A program made the translations under genes and the position numbers. From positions 124,001 through 188,000 of the forward strand of contig NZ_JAQGCZ010000002.1 of assembly GCF_027706845.1 (NCBI RefSeq): DNA of 64,000 nucleotides, written 5' to 3'. Of the stretch, positions 17,095 to 24,517 are shown piece by piece. The first letter of the stretch is position 1; each line of letters starts with the position of its first letter. This DNA comes from Mycolicibacterium sp. BiH015 (GTDB lineage Bacteria > Actinomycetota > Actinomycetes > Mycobacteriales > Mycobacteriaceae). A model generated the notes under the pieces. That model was given only the letters and a program-made list of their open reading frames with translations, was not told the DNA's origin and ran no database searches.

Positions 17095-17411
17095 CCCCCA
17101 ACCTGACCAAGATGACCAAGATCGAAGTCGTCGTCGGAGGAACCGACGCGGCGGCGGTGCGCGAGCTCATCGGGAGCGTCGGCGCCACCGGATACACCAG
17201 CCTGTCCGGGGTTTCCGGCCTCGGCCATCACGGTTATCGCCAAGGCCGACTGCTGTTCAACCAGCAGGCGACCCTGGAGTTGATCATCACCGTCGTGCCC
17301 GACAACAAGGTCGAGGCTTTGCTCGCAGGTCTGCGGCCGCTGTTGGACGCGTCCTCGGGCGTGATGTTCGTGACCGAGACCTACGTCAGCAGGCCCGAGT
17401 ACTTCAGCTGA
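17091..17411 (+). CDS. PII-like regulatory protein of the DAB operon
   Basis: This 106-residue protein has the ferredoxin-like fold pattern of PII signalling proteins: a KIEVVVGG first strand near residue 10, the GYTSLSGVSGLGHHG turn into a T-loop near residue 34, LELIITVVPDN, and a final VMFVTETYVS strand. The T-loop is short and lacks the uridylylated Tyr region of GlnB/GlnK. PII-like genes accompany some DAB and bicarbonate transporters and are thought to gate them by binding nucleotides. Its ATG overlaps the dabA stop, so it is made with the transporter. Direct control of DabAB is inference. A second ATG at codon 8 could also be the start. Confidence 0.75.
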   Translation: MTPNLTKMTKIEVVVGGTDAAAVRELIGSVGATGYTSLSGVSGLGHHGYRQGRLLFNQQATLELIITVVPDNKVEALLAGLRPLLDASSGVMFVTETYVSRPEYFS

Positions 17412-17439
17412 TCCACCATCACGAAAGGACGAAGAGCTC

Positions 17440-18027
17440 ATGACCCTTCCACTTGCCGCGTGGCAGCAGCTGCGTGACCGCGAACGGCCGTCGTACGGAC
17501 AGTCGCCAGATCGACCCGTCGCCGCCGTCTTCCGGTGCGCCGACGCCCCCGTCAGCATTGACGCGGTGTTCGGTCAGGACGCCGGCGCGCTGTTCGACGT
17601 CAGCACCTGGGGCCACGTCGTGGACAAGAGCGTGCTGGGCAGCCTCGAGTACGCCGTCGAGAAACTCAAGGTTCCGCTGATCGTCGTCCTCGGCCATGAC
17701 GACTGCCCGGCCATGCAGGCGGCGCTGCGGGCATGGGAACACGCCGAACTTCCCGGCGGGTCCATGCGCAGGGTGGTCGAGCATGCGCTGGCGTCGGTGG
17801 TTCGGCGCGGGACAGTCGCCGACTCGGTCCAGTCGGTGGCCGCGGCCCATATCGTCGAGACCGGTGTCGCCCTGATGCAACGCTCTCCGCTGCTGTCCAG
17901 CCGAGTGGACGACAGGACCTGTGGAATCGTCTGCACCACAGTCTCTTCCACTGATGGCGAGGTACAAGTTCACGCCGCCATCGGCGCCGTCGACGAGACC
18001 CTCGGTAGGGTCTTTGAGCTCGTATAG
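17440..18027 (+). CDS. Beta-carbonic anhydrase-like protein with altered active site
   Basis: This 195-residue protein is clearly a beta-carbonic anhydrase homologue, close in layout to mycobacterial CanB (WGHVVDKSVLGSLEYAV, VPLIVVLGHDDCPAM). The putative zinc ligands C33, H86 and C89 and the Asp D35 are kept. The hallmark CxDSR motif reads CADAP: the Arg that forms the Asp-Arg dyad is replaced by Pro37, and GHxxCGA reads GHDDCPA. Hydratase activity is therefore doubtful. It follows the PII-like gene by 28 nt with an AAAGGA ribosome site and belongs to the DAB operon. It may be a structural or regulatory partner of DabA or an enzyme with changed behaviour. Confidence 0.82.
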   Translation: MTLPLAAWQQLRDRERPSYGQSPDRPVAAVFRCADAPVSIDAVFGQDAGALFDVSTWGHVVDKSVLGSLEYAVEKLKVPLIVVLGHDDCPAMQAALRAWEHAELPGGSMRRVVEHALASVVRRGTVADSVQSVAAAHIVETGVALMQRSPLLSSRVDDRTCGIVCTTVSSTDGEVQVHAAIGAVDETLGRVFELV

Positions 18028-18084
18028 ATCCCGCGTCACGCGTCATCCGCGCCCCGTCACACATGAGAGCGTCAAGGAGCGGCC

Positions 18085-18333
18085 ATGACCAACCTGCGTC
18101 ATGTGGGTAGCGCCAAGCTCGTCGCCGTCACAGCCGCGGCACTCGTAACCGTGTTCAACCTGACCGCGGTCTCGGCGGCACTGCACCCGATGCTCGGGTT
18201 GGTGACGCTGGTGGTGGCCCTGCTCGTCACCGTCGCGTGCGTCGACCGGTTGGGGCATCGGTGGGCACCGGCAGCGATGCGCATATTCGAGAAATGTTGC
18301 CGCTCAACATCGAGGCATGTCGACGGCCAGTAG
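18085..18333 (+). CDS. Small two-helix membrane protein
   Basis: This 82-residue protein has two hydrophobic stretches (residues about 10-32 and 35-54) and a basic C-terminus. The ATG at 18085 has AAGGAG about 10 nt upstream. It lies 57 nt after the carbonic-anhydrase-like gene on the same strand and is probably the last gene of the DAB operon. I do not recognise a family. A role as a small membrane partner of DabB is possible but only by position. Confidence 0.6.
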   Translation: MTNLRHVGSAKLVAVTAAALVTVFNLTAVSAALHPMLGLVTLVVALLVTVACVDRLGHRWAPAAMRIFEKCCRSTSRHVDGQ

Positions 18334-18405
18334 CGCCGGCGCCTGCCGAGGCGGTGTGGCGACGCCACGCCAGAGCACTCGTCGGGGCGTTCTGCGCGCG
18401 CTCGC

Positions 18406-18472
18406 CTCCGGTGAATGCGCGTGGAATGCCAGCCGGGCCGGCGTGTTGCCGTGCTGACACGCGCGCTCGCGG
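18406..18472. repeat. Dispersed intergenic repeat, right half only (copy 2)
   Basis: These 67 nt align without gaps to 3926-3992, with 50 identical bases by hand count. The right-hand arm (18452-18472, ending GCGCGCTCGCGG) is best conserved. The matching left arm of copy 1 is not seen here. It lies in the 209-nt gap between the DAB operon and a lipoprotein gene, where nothing else was found. Confidence 0.5.
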
Positions 18473-18542
18473 TGCAGGGTGAAGTATTGAGGGTTCTCTG
18501 AACTCGGTCGCGCGCCCCGCCGCGGCGTGCTACCCAAGACAT

Positions 18543-19277
18543 ATGTCGGGGAGATTCGGTGCCGGTGCGGTGTGCGTCGTATTCGGGCTGTCCGGGTGTT
18601 CCGGCGCCCCGGTCGACGCTCGGCCCGTCGTCACGATCGTCGAAGCGGCCCAGCCGTCGGCGGCAATTCCGCTGGGCCAGTTCCTCCCCACCGCGCCTGA
18701 ACTGTCCGTGGCGTTGGGCACCGGTCCGAACAGCCTGATGGGGCCGGCCGTCGAAGGTCGCTCCGACATCTTGCTGAGCACCGTTGCCGACGGACAGGCG
18801 GCGCCGGCGGAATGTGTCAGTTCCGCCTACCGGCTCCAGCGGATCGTCTATGACGCCGAACCCGTGCAGTCGGTGGCCACCAGCACGTGGGCCGGTGGCG
18901 GGTTCGACGCGCCGCCGGTGACCGGCTTCTTCAGTGTCGTGAAGATGGCGAGTGCCGGCGCTGCGCAGGAATTCTTCGCGTCGATGACGGGCCAGTGGCG
19001 ACGCTGCAACGGCCAGACGGTGTCGTTGCAGCTACCCGGCCATGGCGCCGACGAGGTCAGCAGGATCACCGACGTCACCTTCGGCGAGCGAGTGCTCTCG
19101 GCGAATGTGCTGCACACCTCCGCGGGAACCGAATCACCGACAGCATTGCGCGCTGTCGGGCTCGCCGGGGATTGCATCGTCGAAGTGGAACTCAGCGACC
19201 CTCGGCCCTCCGGTGATGCGCGGGGCGCAGTCGCGGTCGCAGACGTCATCCTCGACAAGATCGCCGCGACTCGCTGA
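18543..19277 (+). CDS. Secreted lipoprotein with PknH_C-type sensor domain
   Basis: This 244-residue protein starts with a short signal peptide and a lipobox LSGC near residue 19, so it should be anchored outside the membrane. The rest matches the extracellular sensor domain of mycobacterial PknH and of lipoproteins such as LpqQ/LppH. Four cysteines outside the lipobox region (in AECVSS, RRCNGQ, GDCIVE and nearby) fit that fold's disulfides. A second protein of the same kind follows, with a 32-nt gap. The ligand is unknown. Confidence 0.75.
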   Translation: MSGRFGAGAVCVVFGLSGCSGAPVDARPVVTIVEAAQPSAAIPLGQFLPTAPELSVALGTGPNSLMGPAVEGRSDILLSTVADGQAAPAECVSSAYRLQRIVYDAEPVQSVATSTWAGGGFDAPPVTGFFSVVKMASAGAAQEFFASMTGQWRRCNGQTVSLQLPGHGADEVSRITDVTFGERVLSANVLHTSAGTESPTALRAVGLAGDCIVEVELSDPRPSGDARGAVAVADVILDKIAATR

Positions 19278-19309
19278 AAGAACGCTGTACGTCGCGGGCA
19301 GTGTGCTCG

Positions 19310-20032
19310 ATGGCCCACAATATGTCGGTGAGTGAGTCCGTTGCCCGCCGTTGCGCCTTCCTCGTCGGCGTGTTCACGGCAGCATCGGTGCTGATCACAG
19401 GCTGTGTCAGCACGACCGTGGGGCAGGCGGTCCGCGGTCATGGAGCCGGTTCGGTCGATGTGCCACCACTCGACGAGGCCGAGCTCGACGAGATCCTGCT
19501 GACCATCGGAGAGATCAACGGCATCCTCGGGTCGACACAGATGAAGGTCACCAGCGAGCTCGACGAGATGACCGACAATTCCGAGAAGGTGTCCGATCCT
19601 GACTGCCTGGGCGCGGTGTACGGCGCTGAGGCGCCCGTCTACGAGGGCACCGATTGGACGGCTGTGCGTGACCAGGTGGCACGTGAACCCGGCGAGGACA
19701 ATGACCACTGGGTGGAACAGACCGCGGTGCTCTATCCGGCCGAGCAGAACGCCCAGGATTTCTTCGACCGTTCTCTGGCAACGTGGCAGGACTGCGCGAA
19801 CGACGCGATCGTCGTGGGCGAGGGGGAGTACATCTGGGAACTCGGCGACGTCTCTGTCGATGACACCTTGATCACGCAGATGACGACTCAGGAAGGCGCC
19901 GACGGCTGGGCCTGCCAGCACGCGCTGTCCTTTGTGTCGAACGTGACGGTCGAGGCGTGGGCGTGCGGCTACGACATCACCGACGAGGCTGCCGAGATCG
20001 CAGACGCCATGATCGCGAACGCGGCACAGTGA
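19310..20032 (+). CDS. Secreted lipoprotein with PknH_C-type sensor domain
   Basis: This protein of about 240 residues has a signal peptide with lipobox ITGC and a PknH_C-like domain containing paired cysteines (SDPDCLG, WQDCAND, GWACQHA, EAWACGYD). It is acidic throughout. The start is uncertain: a GTG at 19301 and ATGs at 19310 and 19322 are all in frame, with no clear ribosome site. I chose 19310. It ends 9 nt from the end of the convergent TetR gene. It is probably a paralogue of the preceding lipoprotein with shared regulation. Confidence 0.7.
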   Translation: MAHNMSVSESVARRCAFLVGVFTAASVLITGCVSTTVGQAVRGHGAGSVDVPPLDEAELDEILLTIGEINGILGSTQMKVTSELDEMTDNSEKVSDPDCLGAVYGAEAPVYEGTDWTAVRDQVAREPGEDNDHWVEQTAVLYPAEQNAQDFFDRSLATWQDCANDAIVVGEGEYIWELGDVSVDDTLITQMTTQEGADGWACQHALSFVSNVTVEAWACGYDITDEAAEIADAMIANAAQ

Positions 20033-20041
20033 TGTGCGGCG

Positions 20042-20620
20042 TCACGGACCGCCCGTGCGCAGACCGTCGACAAGCACCTCGAGGAGCCGGTGCCGCTGCG
20101 CGGCGTCGCGGTCGGGCTGATCCCCGACCCACGTGATCGCCGCGGCCATGTCCATGACGTCCTGCACGGTGACATCGTCACGGACCACGCCCTGGGAGAT
20201 GGCGCGGTCGATCAACGCCGCGCCCGCACTTCGCGCCAGATGACATGTGCTGTCGGTGTTGTCGTCGGGGTGTGGAGGGCTCGCCAAGGTCGCCGCCAGC
20301 CCTTTGAAGATCGCGCCCTGCTCGATGTAGGCCTGCAGCCATTCGCGGAGTGCGCCGACCGGATCGGCGGCTTCCAGTAGCCGAGTGCCGCGACCATGCA
20401 GGTCGCTCAAACCCTCGTCGATCACGGCGAGCACCAACGCGTCCCGGTTCGGAAAATGTCGGTACAGCGTGCCGGGTCCGACCCCCGCGGCTCGTGCGAC
20501 GTCGTCCAACGAGGCGCTCACCCCGTGCTCGGCGAAGGCGTCGTGCGCGGAACGCAGGATCAGCTCACGGTTGCGGGCTGCGTCGGCGCGACGGGGACGC
20601 GCGGTGGCTGTCGTACTCAT
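20042..20620 (-). CDS. TetR-family repressor
   Basis: This 192-residue regulator has the TetR helix-turn-helix at residues about 15-60 (ASLDDVARAAGVGPGTLYRHFPNRDALV) and a C-terminal ligand domain. A strong GGGAGGGG ribosome site precedes the ATG at 20620; the very long open frame that extends upstream of this is spurious. It is divergent from an F420/FMN-dependent oxidoreductase, with operator-like palindromes in the 93-nt gap. The usual arrangement is that such a protein represses both genes and is released by a small hydrophobic ligand. Confidence 0.9.
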   Translation of the reverse strand: MSTTATARPRRADAARNRELILRSAHDAFAEHGVSASLDDVARAAGVGPGTLYRHFPNRDALVLAVIDEGLSDLHGRGTRLLEAADPVGALREWLQAYIEQGAIFKGLAATLASPPHPDDNTDSTCHLARSAGAALIDRAISQGVVRDDVTVQDVMDMAAAITWVGDQPDRDAAQRHRLLEVLVDGLRTGGP

Positions 20621-20651
20621 CGATGCCCCTCCCAGAGCCACGTGGACAAAC

Positions 20652-20688
20652 GGAGACACCCTCCATATATTGACCGGAGACAGTCTCC
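20652..20688. promoter_or_regulatory. Paired TetR operator sites
   Basis: A perfect palindrome GGAGACAGTCTCC lies at 20676-20688. A second, imperfect copy GGAGACACCCTCC lies at 20652-20664, with centres 24 bp apart. The perfect site directly follows a TTGACC -35-like box (20670-20675) of the rightward promoter, so binding would block the oxidoreductase gene. The other site lies towards the TetR start and could give autoregulation. Confidence 0.7.
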
Positions 20689-20713
20689 ACATCCTACTTC
20701 GAGGAGCCTCCGA

Positions 20714-21643
20714 ATGAACATCACCCTGACCGTCGTGCCGCCGCCGGATGCCGGACTCGACGCCGTGTTCGACGGCATAGCCGACGCCGCAGCGGCAGGG
20801 TTCACGCGCGCGTGGGTACCGCAACTGCCGCCGGTGACCGAAATGACGGGGTGGGACGCACTGACCGCACTGGCGGTCGCCGGCTCCCGAACGCCCGACA
20901 TCGAGCTTGGATCCTCGATCGCCGTCGTGTACGGGCAACACCCCTTCGTCCTGGCCCGCCAGGCACTCACGGCGGCGGCTGCCACTGGAGGCCGATTCAT
21001 TCTCGGTATCGGCGTCAGTCACAAGTTCGTCGTCACCGACGCGCTGGGGTATTCGTACGACGCACCGGTGGCGTATCTGCGCGAGTATCTCGAGGTCCTT
21101 GGGCCGGCCCTTGCCGGATTGCCCGTCGAGCACCACGGGCCGCAGATCACGGCGGTCGGTCAGTTGAAATTCCCCGTCGAGGCGCCGCGGATCGTGCTCG
21201 CGGCGCTGGGCCCCAGAATGCTCGGTTTGGCAGGCCGGTTCGCCGACGGCGTGTTGACTGCATGGACTGGTCCGAAAGTGGTTGAGCGCGAGATCATTCC
21301 GCAGCTCACCGATGCTGCGGCGGAGGCAGGACGGCCGGTGCCGCAGGTGATCGTCGGTCTCCCCGTGAGCATCACCGATGACGTCGAAGCCACCCGCGCC
21401 GAGGTGAACTCCACGTTCAGCGTGGCGCGTGAGGTGCCTAGGTATCGCGCGATGGTGGAGAAGGAGGGCGTCAACAGCATCGCCGACCTCTGTCTGGTCG
21501 GCGACGAATCGGAGGTGATGCGCGGCCTGAAGAGGTTCGCCGACCTCGGGGTCGACGAGTTCAGCGCCCTCCCGGTCGGCGACAACGCCGCCCGCGCTCG
21601 CACCGTCGCCTCGCTGCGGGAGATTGCGCTCGCGACGGTTTGA
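20714..21643 (+). CDS. F420-dependent LLM-class oxidoreductase
   Basis: This 309-residue luciferase-like TIM barrel is of the actinobacterial F420-dependent group (TIGR03564-like): GSSIAVVYGQHPFVLARQAL near residue 72, GRFILGIGVSHK near residue 96 and GRFADGVLTAW near residue 174. It lacks the SsuD-type HDxRYxR motif of the C-S lyases nearby. F420 use is inferred from family. It is divergent from a TetR gene and stands apart from the sulfur operon that begins 40 nt downstream, although readthrough is possible. Confidence 0.75.
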   Translation: MNITLTVVPPPDAGLDAVFDGIADAAAAGFTRAWVPQLPPVTEMTGWDALTALAVAGSRTPDIELGSSIAVVYGQHPFVLARQALTAAAATGGRFILGIGVSHKFVVTDALGYSYDAPVAYLREYLEVLGPALAGLPVEHHGPQITAVGQLKFPVEAPRIVLAALGPRMLGLAGRFADGVLTAWTGPKVVEREIIPQLTDAAAEAGRPVPQVIVGLPVSITDDVEATRAEVNSTFSVAREVPRYRAMVEKEGVNSIADLCLVGDESEVMRGLKRFADLGVDEFSALPVGDNAARARTVASLREIALATV

Positions 21644-21683
21644 AACCTCGGCAAATCGGCAGCGGCTCAGTATCTTCCGTTCG

Positions 21684-22997
21684 GTGACGCGTGAAGTCCA
21701 CCTGCTGACCTTCGGGAACACCCGCTCGGCGGGTCCCTGGCGGCATCCCGACATCGACAGTGGTACCGCAGCCGTGCGCCGCCACCTCATCGACCACGCC
21801 CGCACCGCGGAGGCCGCGGCGTTCGACGCGGTGTTCTTCGCCGACGGGCTGAACTTCGGGCCGCCCGCGACCTGGCCGTACAAGACGACCGAGGACTTCG
21901 AACCGTTCACCACCGCCGCTGCGCTGTCGTCGGTGACCGAACGCCTCGGCTTGGTGCTCACCGGCTCTGCCACGCTGCAGCACCCCTACCACCTCGCCCG
22001 GCAGCTACTGTCGCTGGACCATCTCAGCGCCGGCCGCACCGGTTGGAACCTCGTCACGAGCTTCGCGCAGGCCGCCGCCGACAACTTCAGTGCCAACGGC
22101 GTCGTCGAACACGACGAGCGTTACCGAATCGCCGACGAAGCGATCGACGTCGTCAAACAGCTCTGGGACTCGTGGGGCGACGGTGCGATTGTCGCCGACC
22201 GGGATGCGGGAATCTTCCACGATGTCAGCAGGATTCACGTGCCCAACCATCGCGGCCGGTATTTCGACGTAAAAGGTCCCCTCGGCGCCGCCCGCTCACC
22301 GCAGGGCCAGCCGGTGATCTTCCAGGCCGGATCTTCGGACACCGGCAGTGTCTTCGCTGCCCGACATGCCGAGGTGATCTTCACCGGGCAGGGTGACCGC
22401 ACCCGCGCGCAGCAGTTCTATCGCAGAATCCACGACGAAGCGGCGCGGCAAGGACGGAAATCGGCACCGCTGATCACGCCGTCGCTGCGCTTCATCGTCG
22501 GCTCCACAGAGGAAGAGGCGCGCCGCGTCGAGCGCACCGCCTATGAATACTTCAGCCCCGAGTATCAGGCGGGCTGGCTTCTCGAGGTCGATGTTGATGT
22601 CACGAGCGCCGACCTCGACGGGCCGGTACCGGCCTCGGCGTTCCCGGACAGCACCCAGACACATCAGACCGCCCTGGCCGGCTATCGCGCGCTCGCCACC
22701 GAAGGAAACCCGACCGTCCGCGAATTCCTGTATCGCACGGTTAGTGGATGGGGTGCCCGCGTGGTCGGCACGCCAGAGCAGATCGCCGACGAGATAGAGG
22801 ACTGGTTCACCTCCCGAGCGGCGGATGGCTTCGTCCTGCAGGGATCCGGACTACCTGGCCAGTTCACCGATTTCGCGGAGCAGGTGGTCCCGGTGCTGCG
22901 GAAGCGGGGGCTGTTTCGCCACGAGTACAGGGGCACCACGCTTCGAGATCACCTCGGGCTCGACGCCCCCCGCAACCGAAACGATGTCGCGTCGTGA
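21684..22997 (+). CDS. DszA/NtaA-family flavin monooxygenase (first of a tandem pair)
   Basis: This 437-residue LLM monooxygenase belongs to the NtaA/SnaA/DszA group, which uses FMNH2. Visible marks are GPWRHPD at the N-terminus, SLDHLSAGRTGWNLVTS near residue 112, HDERYRIADEAIDVVKQLW near residue 138 and the C-terminal LFRHEYRGTTLRDHLGL, which closely resembles the end of DszA. DszA opens dibenzothiophene sulfone; relatives attack nitrilotriacetate, EDTA or other sulfones. The start is a GTG at 21684. Its stop overlaps the GTG of the next DszA-like gene by 4 nt. Confidence 0.83.
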   Translation: MTREVHLLTFGNTRSAGPWRHPDIDSGTAAVRRHLIDHARTAEAAAFDAVFFADGLNFGPPATWPYKTTEDFEPFTTAAALSSVTERLGLVLTGSATLQHPYHLARQLLSLDHLSAGRTGWNLVTSFAQAAADNFSANGVVEHDERYRIADEAIDVVKQLWDSWGDGAIVADRDAGIFHDVSRIHVPNHRGRYFDVKGPLGAARSPQGQPVIFQAGSSDTGSVFAARHAEVIFTGQGDRTRAQQFYRRIHDEAARQGRKSAPLITPSLRFIVGSTEEEARRVERTAYEYFSPEYQAGWLLEVDVDVTSADLDGPVPASAFPDSTQTHQTALAGYRALATEGNPTVREFLYRTVSGWGARVVGTPEQIADEIEDWFTSRAADGFVLQGSGLPGQFTDFAEQVVPVLRKRGLFRHEYRGTTLRDHLGLDAPRNRNDVAS

Positions 22998-24379
22998 GCG
23001 CGGAACCGTTCGTCCTGTCGGCGTTCACCATGTCGACCGTGTCACACGGGAACTACGGCCTCTGGCGGCACCCGGCGGACACCACGTCGCGCTACACCGA
23101 CGTCCGGTACTGGGTGGAACTCGCCCAGCTGCTCGACGACGGCGGGTTCGACGCGCTCTTCATCGCCGATGCCGTCGGCCAGCTCGACGTGTTCGGCGGT
23201 GATGCGTCCGCGGCGCTGGCCCGAGCGGTGCAGACCCCGGTGACCGACCCCCTGCTGGCCGTGTCGGCGATGGCGGCCGCCACAGAGCGGCTGGGGTTCG
23301 GGATCACGGTGTCCACCACCTATGAACACCCCTATCTGTTGGCGCGCAAGTTTTCCACGCTCGATCACCTGACCGGCGGCAGGATCGGCTGGAACATCGT
23401 CACGTCACTGCTGGACAGTGCTGCACGCAACATCATCGGACGGGACAGACAGATCCCGCACGACGAGCGCTACGCCATCGCCCAGGAATTCGTCGAGGTT
23501 GCTTTCAAACTCTGGGAGGGCTCGTGGGAGCCTGGCGCGGTGCTGCGCGACCGCGAGAGCGGCGTATACACCGATCCCGACAAGGTCCACCCGATCGCGC
23601 ACGAGGGCAAGTACTTCAGCGTGCCAGGAGCGCACCTCGTGGAGCCGTCGCCACAGCGCACTCCTGTCCTGTTTCAGGCCGGGACATCACCGGCGGGTCG
23701 TGAATTCGCCGCCCGCAACGCCGAACTGGTGTTCGCCAGCGATCCACGTCCGGAGGTGCTGCGCCGCAACATCGAGGACGTCAAACGGAGGGCGCTGGCA
23801 CATGGGCGCAGTCTGCAGTCCATCAAATTCATCACCTCCGTCGAGATCGTCACCGACAGCACCGATTCAGCCGCTCAAGCCAAAGCCGACGAATTGGCGC
23901 ACTGTCACGACCTAGAGGGAGGACTGGTACTGCTCTCGGCGCTCAGCGGAGTGGACTGGTCCCAGTACGGAGTGGACCGGCCCATCGAACAGTTCGACAC
24001 CGACGCGAGCCGCTCCATCCTGGCGGCGGTGGACGACCCCGATAGCCGGCAAGCGATCACGTTGCGCGACTACGTGGGCGGGCTGGGCGGCTTCGGCGGG
24101 CAACTGTTCGTCGGCTCCGCCAAGACGGTCGCCGACGACCTTGAGGCCTATGCGGAGCGGTCGGGAGTGGACGGGTTCAACATCGCCTATCACGTCACCC
24201 CCGGAACCTTCGCCGACGTGGCCGAGTACCTGATTCCAGAGCTCCGCCGACGCGGGCGCGCGCGCACGGGTGGCGATCCGGTGCCGCTGCGCCAGAGACT
24301 GTTTGGCGGGTCCAGCCCGCTTCTCCCCGAAGACCACCCGGCTGCCAAGCTCCGACAGAAAAGAATCTTGCCGATTTGA
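22994..24379 (+). CDS. DszA/NtaA-family flavin monooxygenase (second of the pair)
   Basis: This 461-residue protein is of the same family as the preceding gene but clearly diverged from it. It carries STVSHGNYGLWRHP at the start, STLDHLTGGRIGWNIVTSL near residue 122 and HDERYAIAQEFVEVAFKLW near residue 156. The two may act as separate enzymes on related substrates or as a hetero-oligomer. The GTG start at 22994 overlaps the upstream stop. A longer in-frame start at 22748 would lie within the first gene. An APC permease follows after 138 nt. Confidence 0.83.
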   Translation: MSAEPFVLSAFTMSTVSHGNYGLWRHPADTTSRYTDVRYWVELAQLLDDGGFDALFIADAVGQLDVFGGDASAALARAVQTPVTDPLLAVSAMAAATERLGFGITVSTTYEHPYLLARKFSTLDHLTGGRIGWNIVTSLLDSAARNIIGRDRQIPHDERYAIAQEFVEVAFKLWEGSWEPGAVLRDRESGVYTDPDKVHPIAHEGKYFSVPGAHLVEPSPQRTPVLFQAGTSPAGREFAARNAELVFASDPRPEVLRRNIEDVKRRALAHGRSLQSIKFITSVEIVTDSTDSAAQAKADELAHCHDLEGGLVLLSALSGVDWSQYGVDRPIEQFDTDASRSILAAVDDPDSRQAITLRDYVGGLGGFGGQLFVGSAKTVADDLEAYAERSGVDGFNIAYHVTPGTFADVAEYLIPELRRRGRARTGGDPVPLRQRLFGGSSPLLPEDHPAAKLRQKRILPI

Positions 24380-24416
24380 TCGCTCCCGGCGAATGCCGAT
24401 GTTCCGGCACCGTGAC

Positions 24417-24455
24417 ATGTACATAACCCTGTCGTTAATTCGGCTGTGTGCCTAA
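24417..24455 (+). other. Possible 12-codon leader ORF before the permease gene
   Basis: In the 138-nt gap between the DszA pair and the permease there is a short frame ATG...TAA encoding MYITLSLIRLCA. Actinobacterial sulfur operons often have short leader peptides ending in Leu-Cys or multiple Cys codons, and this one ends LCA. It has a single Cys codon and no clear promoter box at a leaderless distance, so support is weak. Confidence 0.22.
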
Positions 24456-24517
24456 GGGTTTTCACGTTCACGTGATGGCCCTGGCGTACGCCGGACGCTG
24501 TAGAAAGCGGGCTCGCC

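Noticed and set aside
20621..21973. N-terminal extension of the TetR gene by about 450 codons
   Set aside because: It is the antisense of the divergent oxidoreductase genes. A clear ribosome site and TetR N-terminus place the start at 20620.
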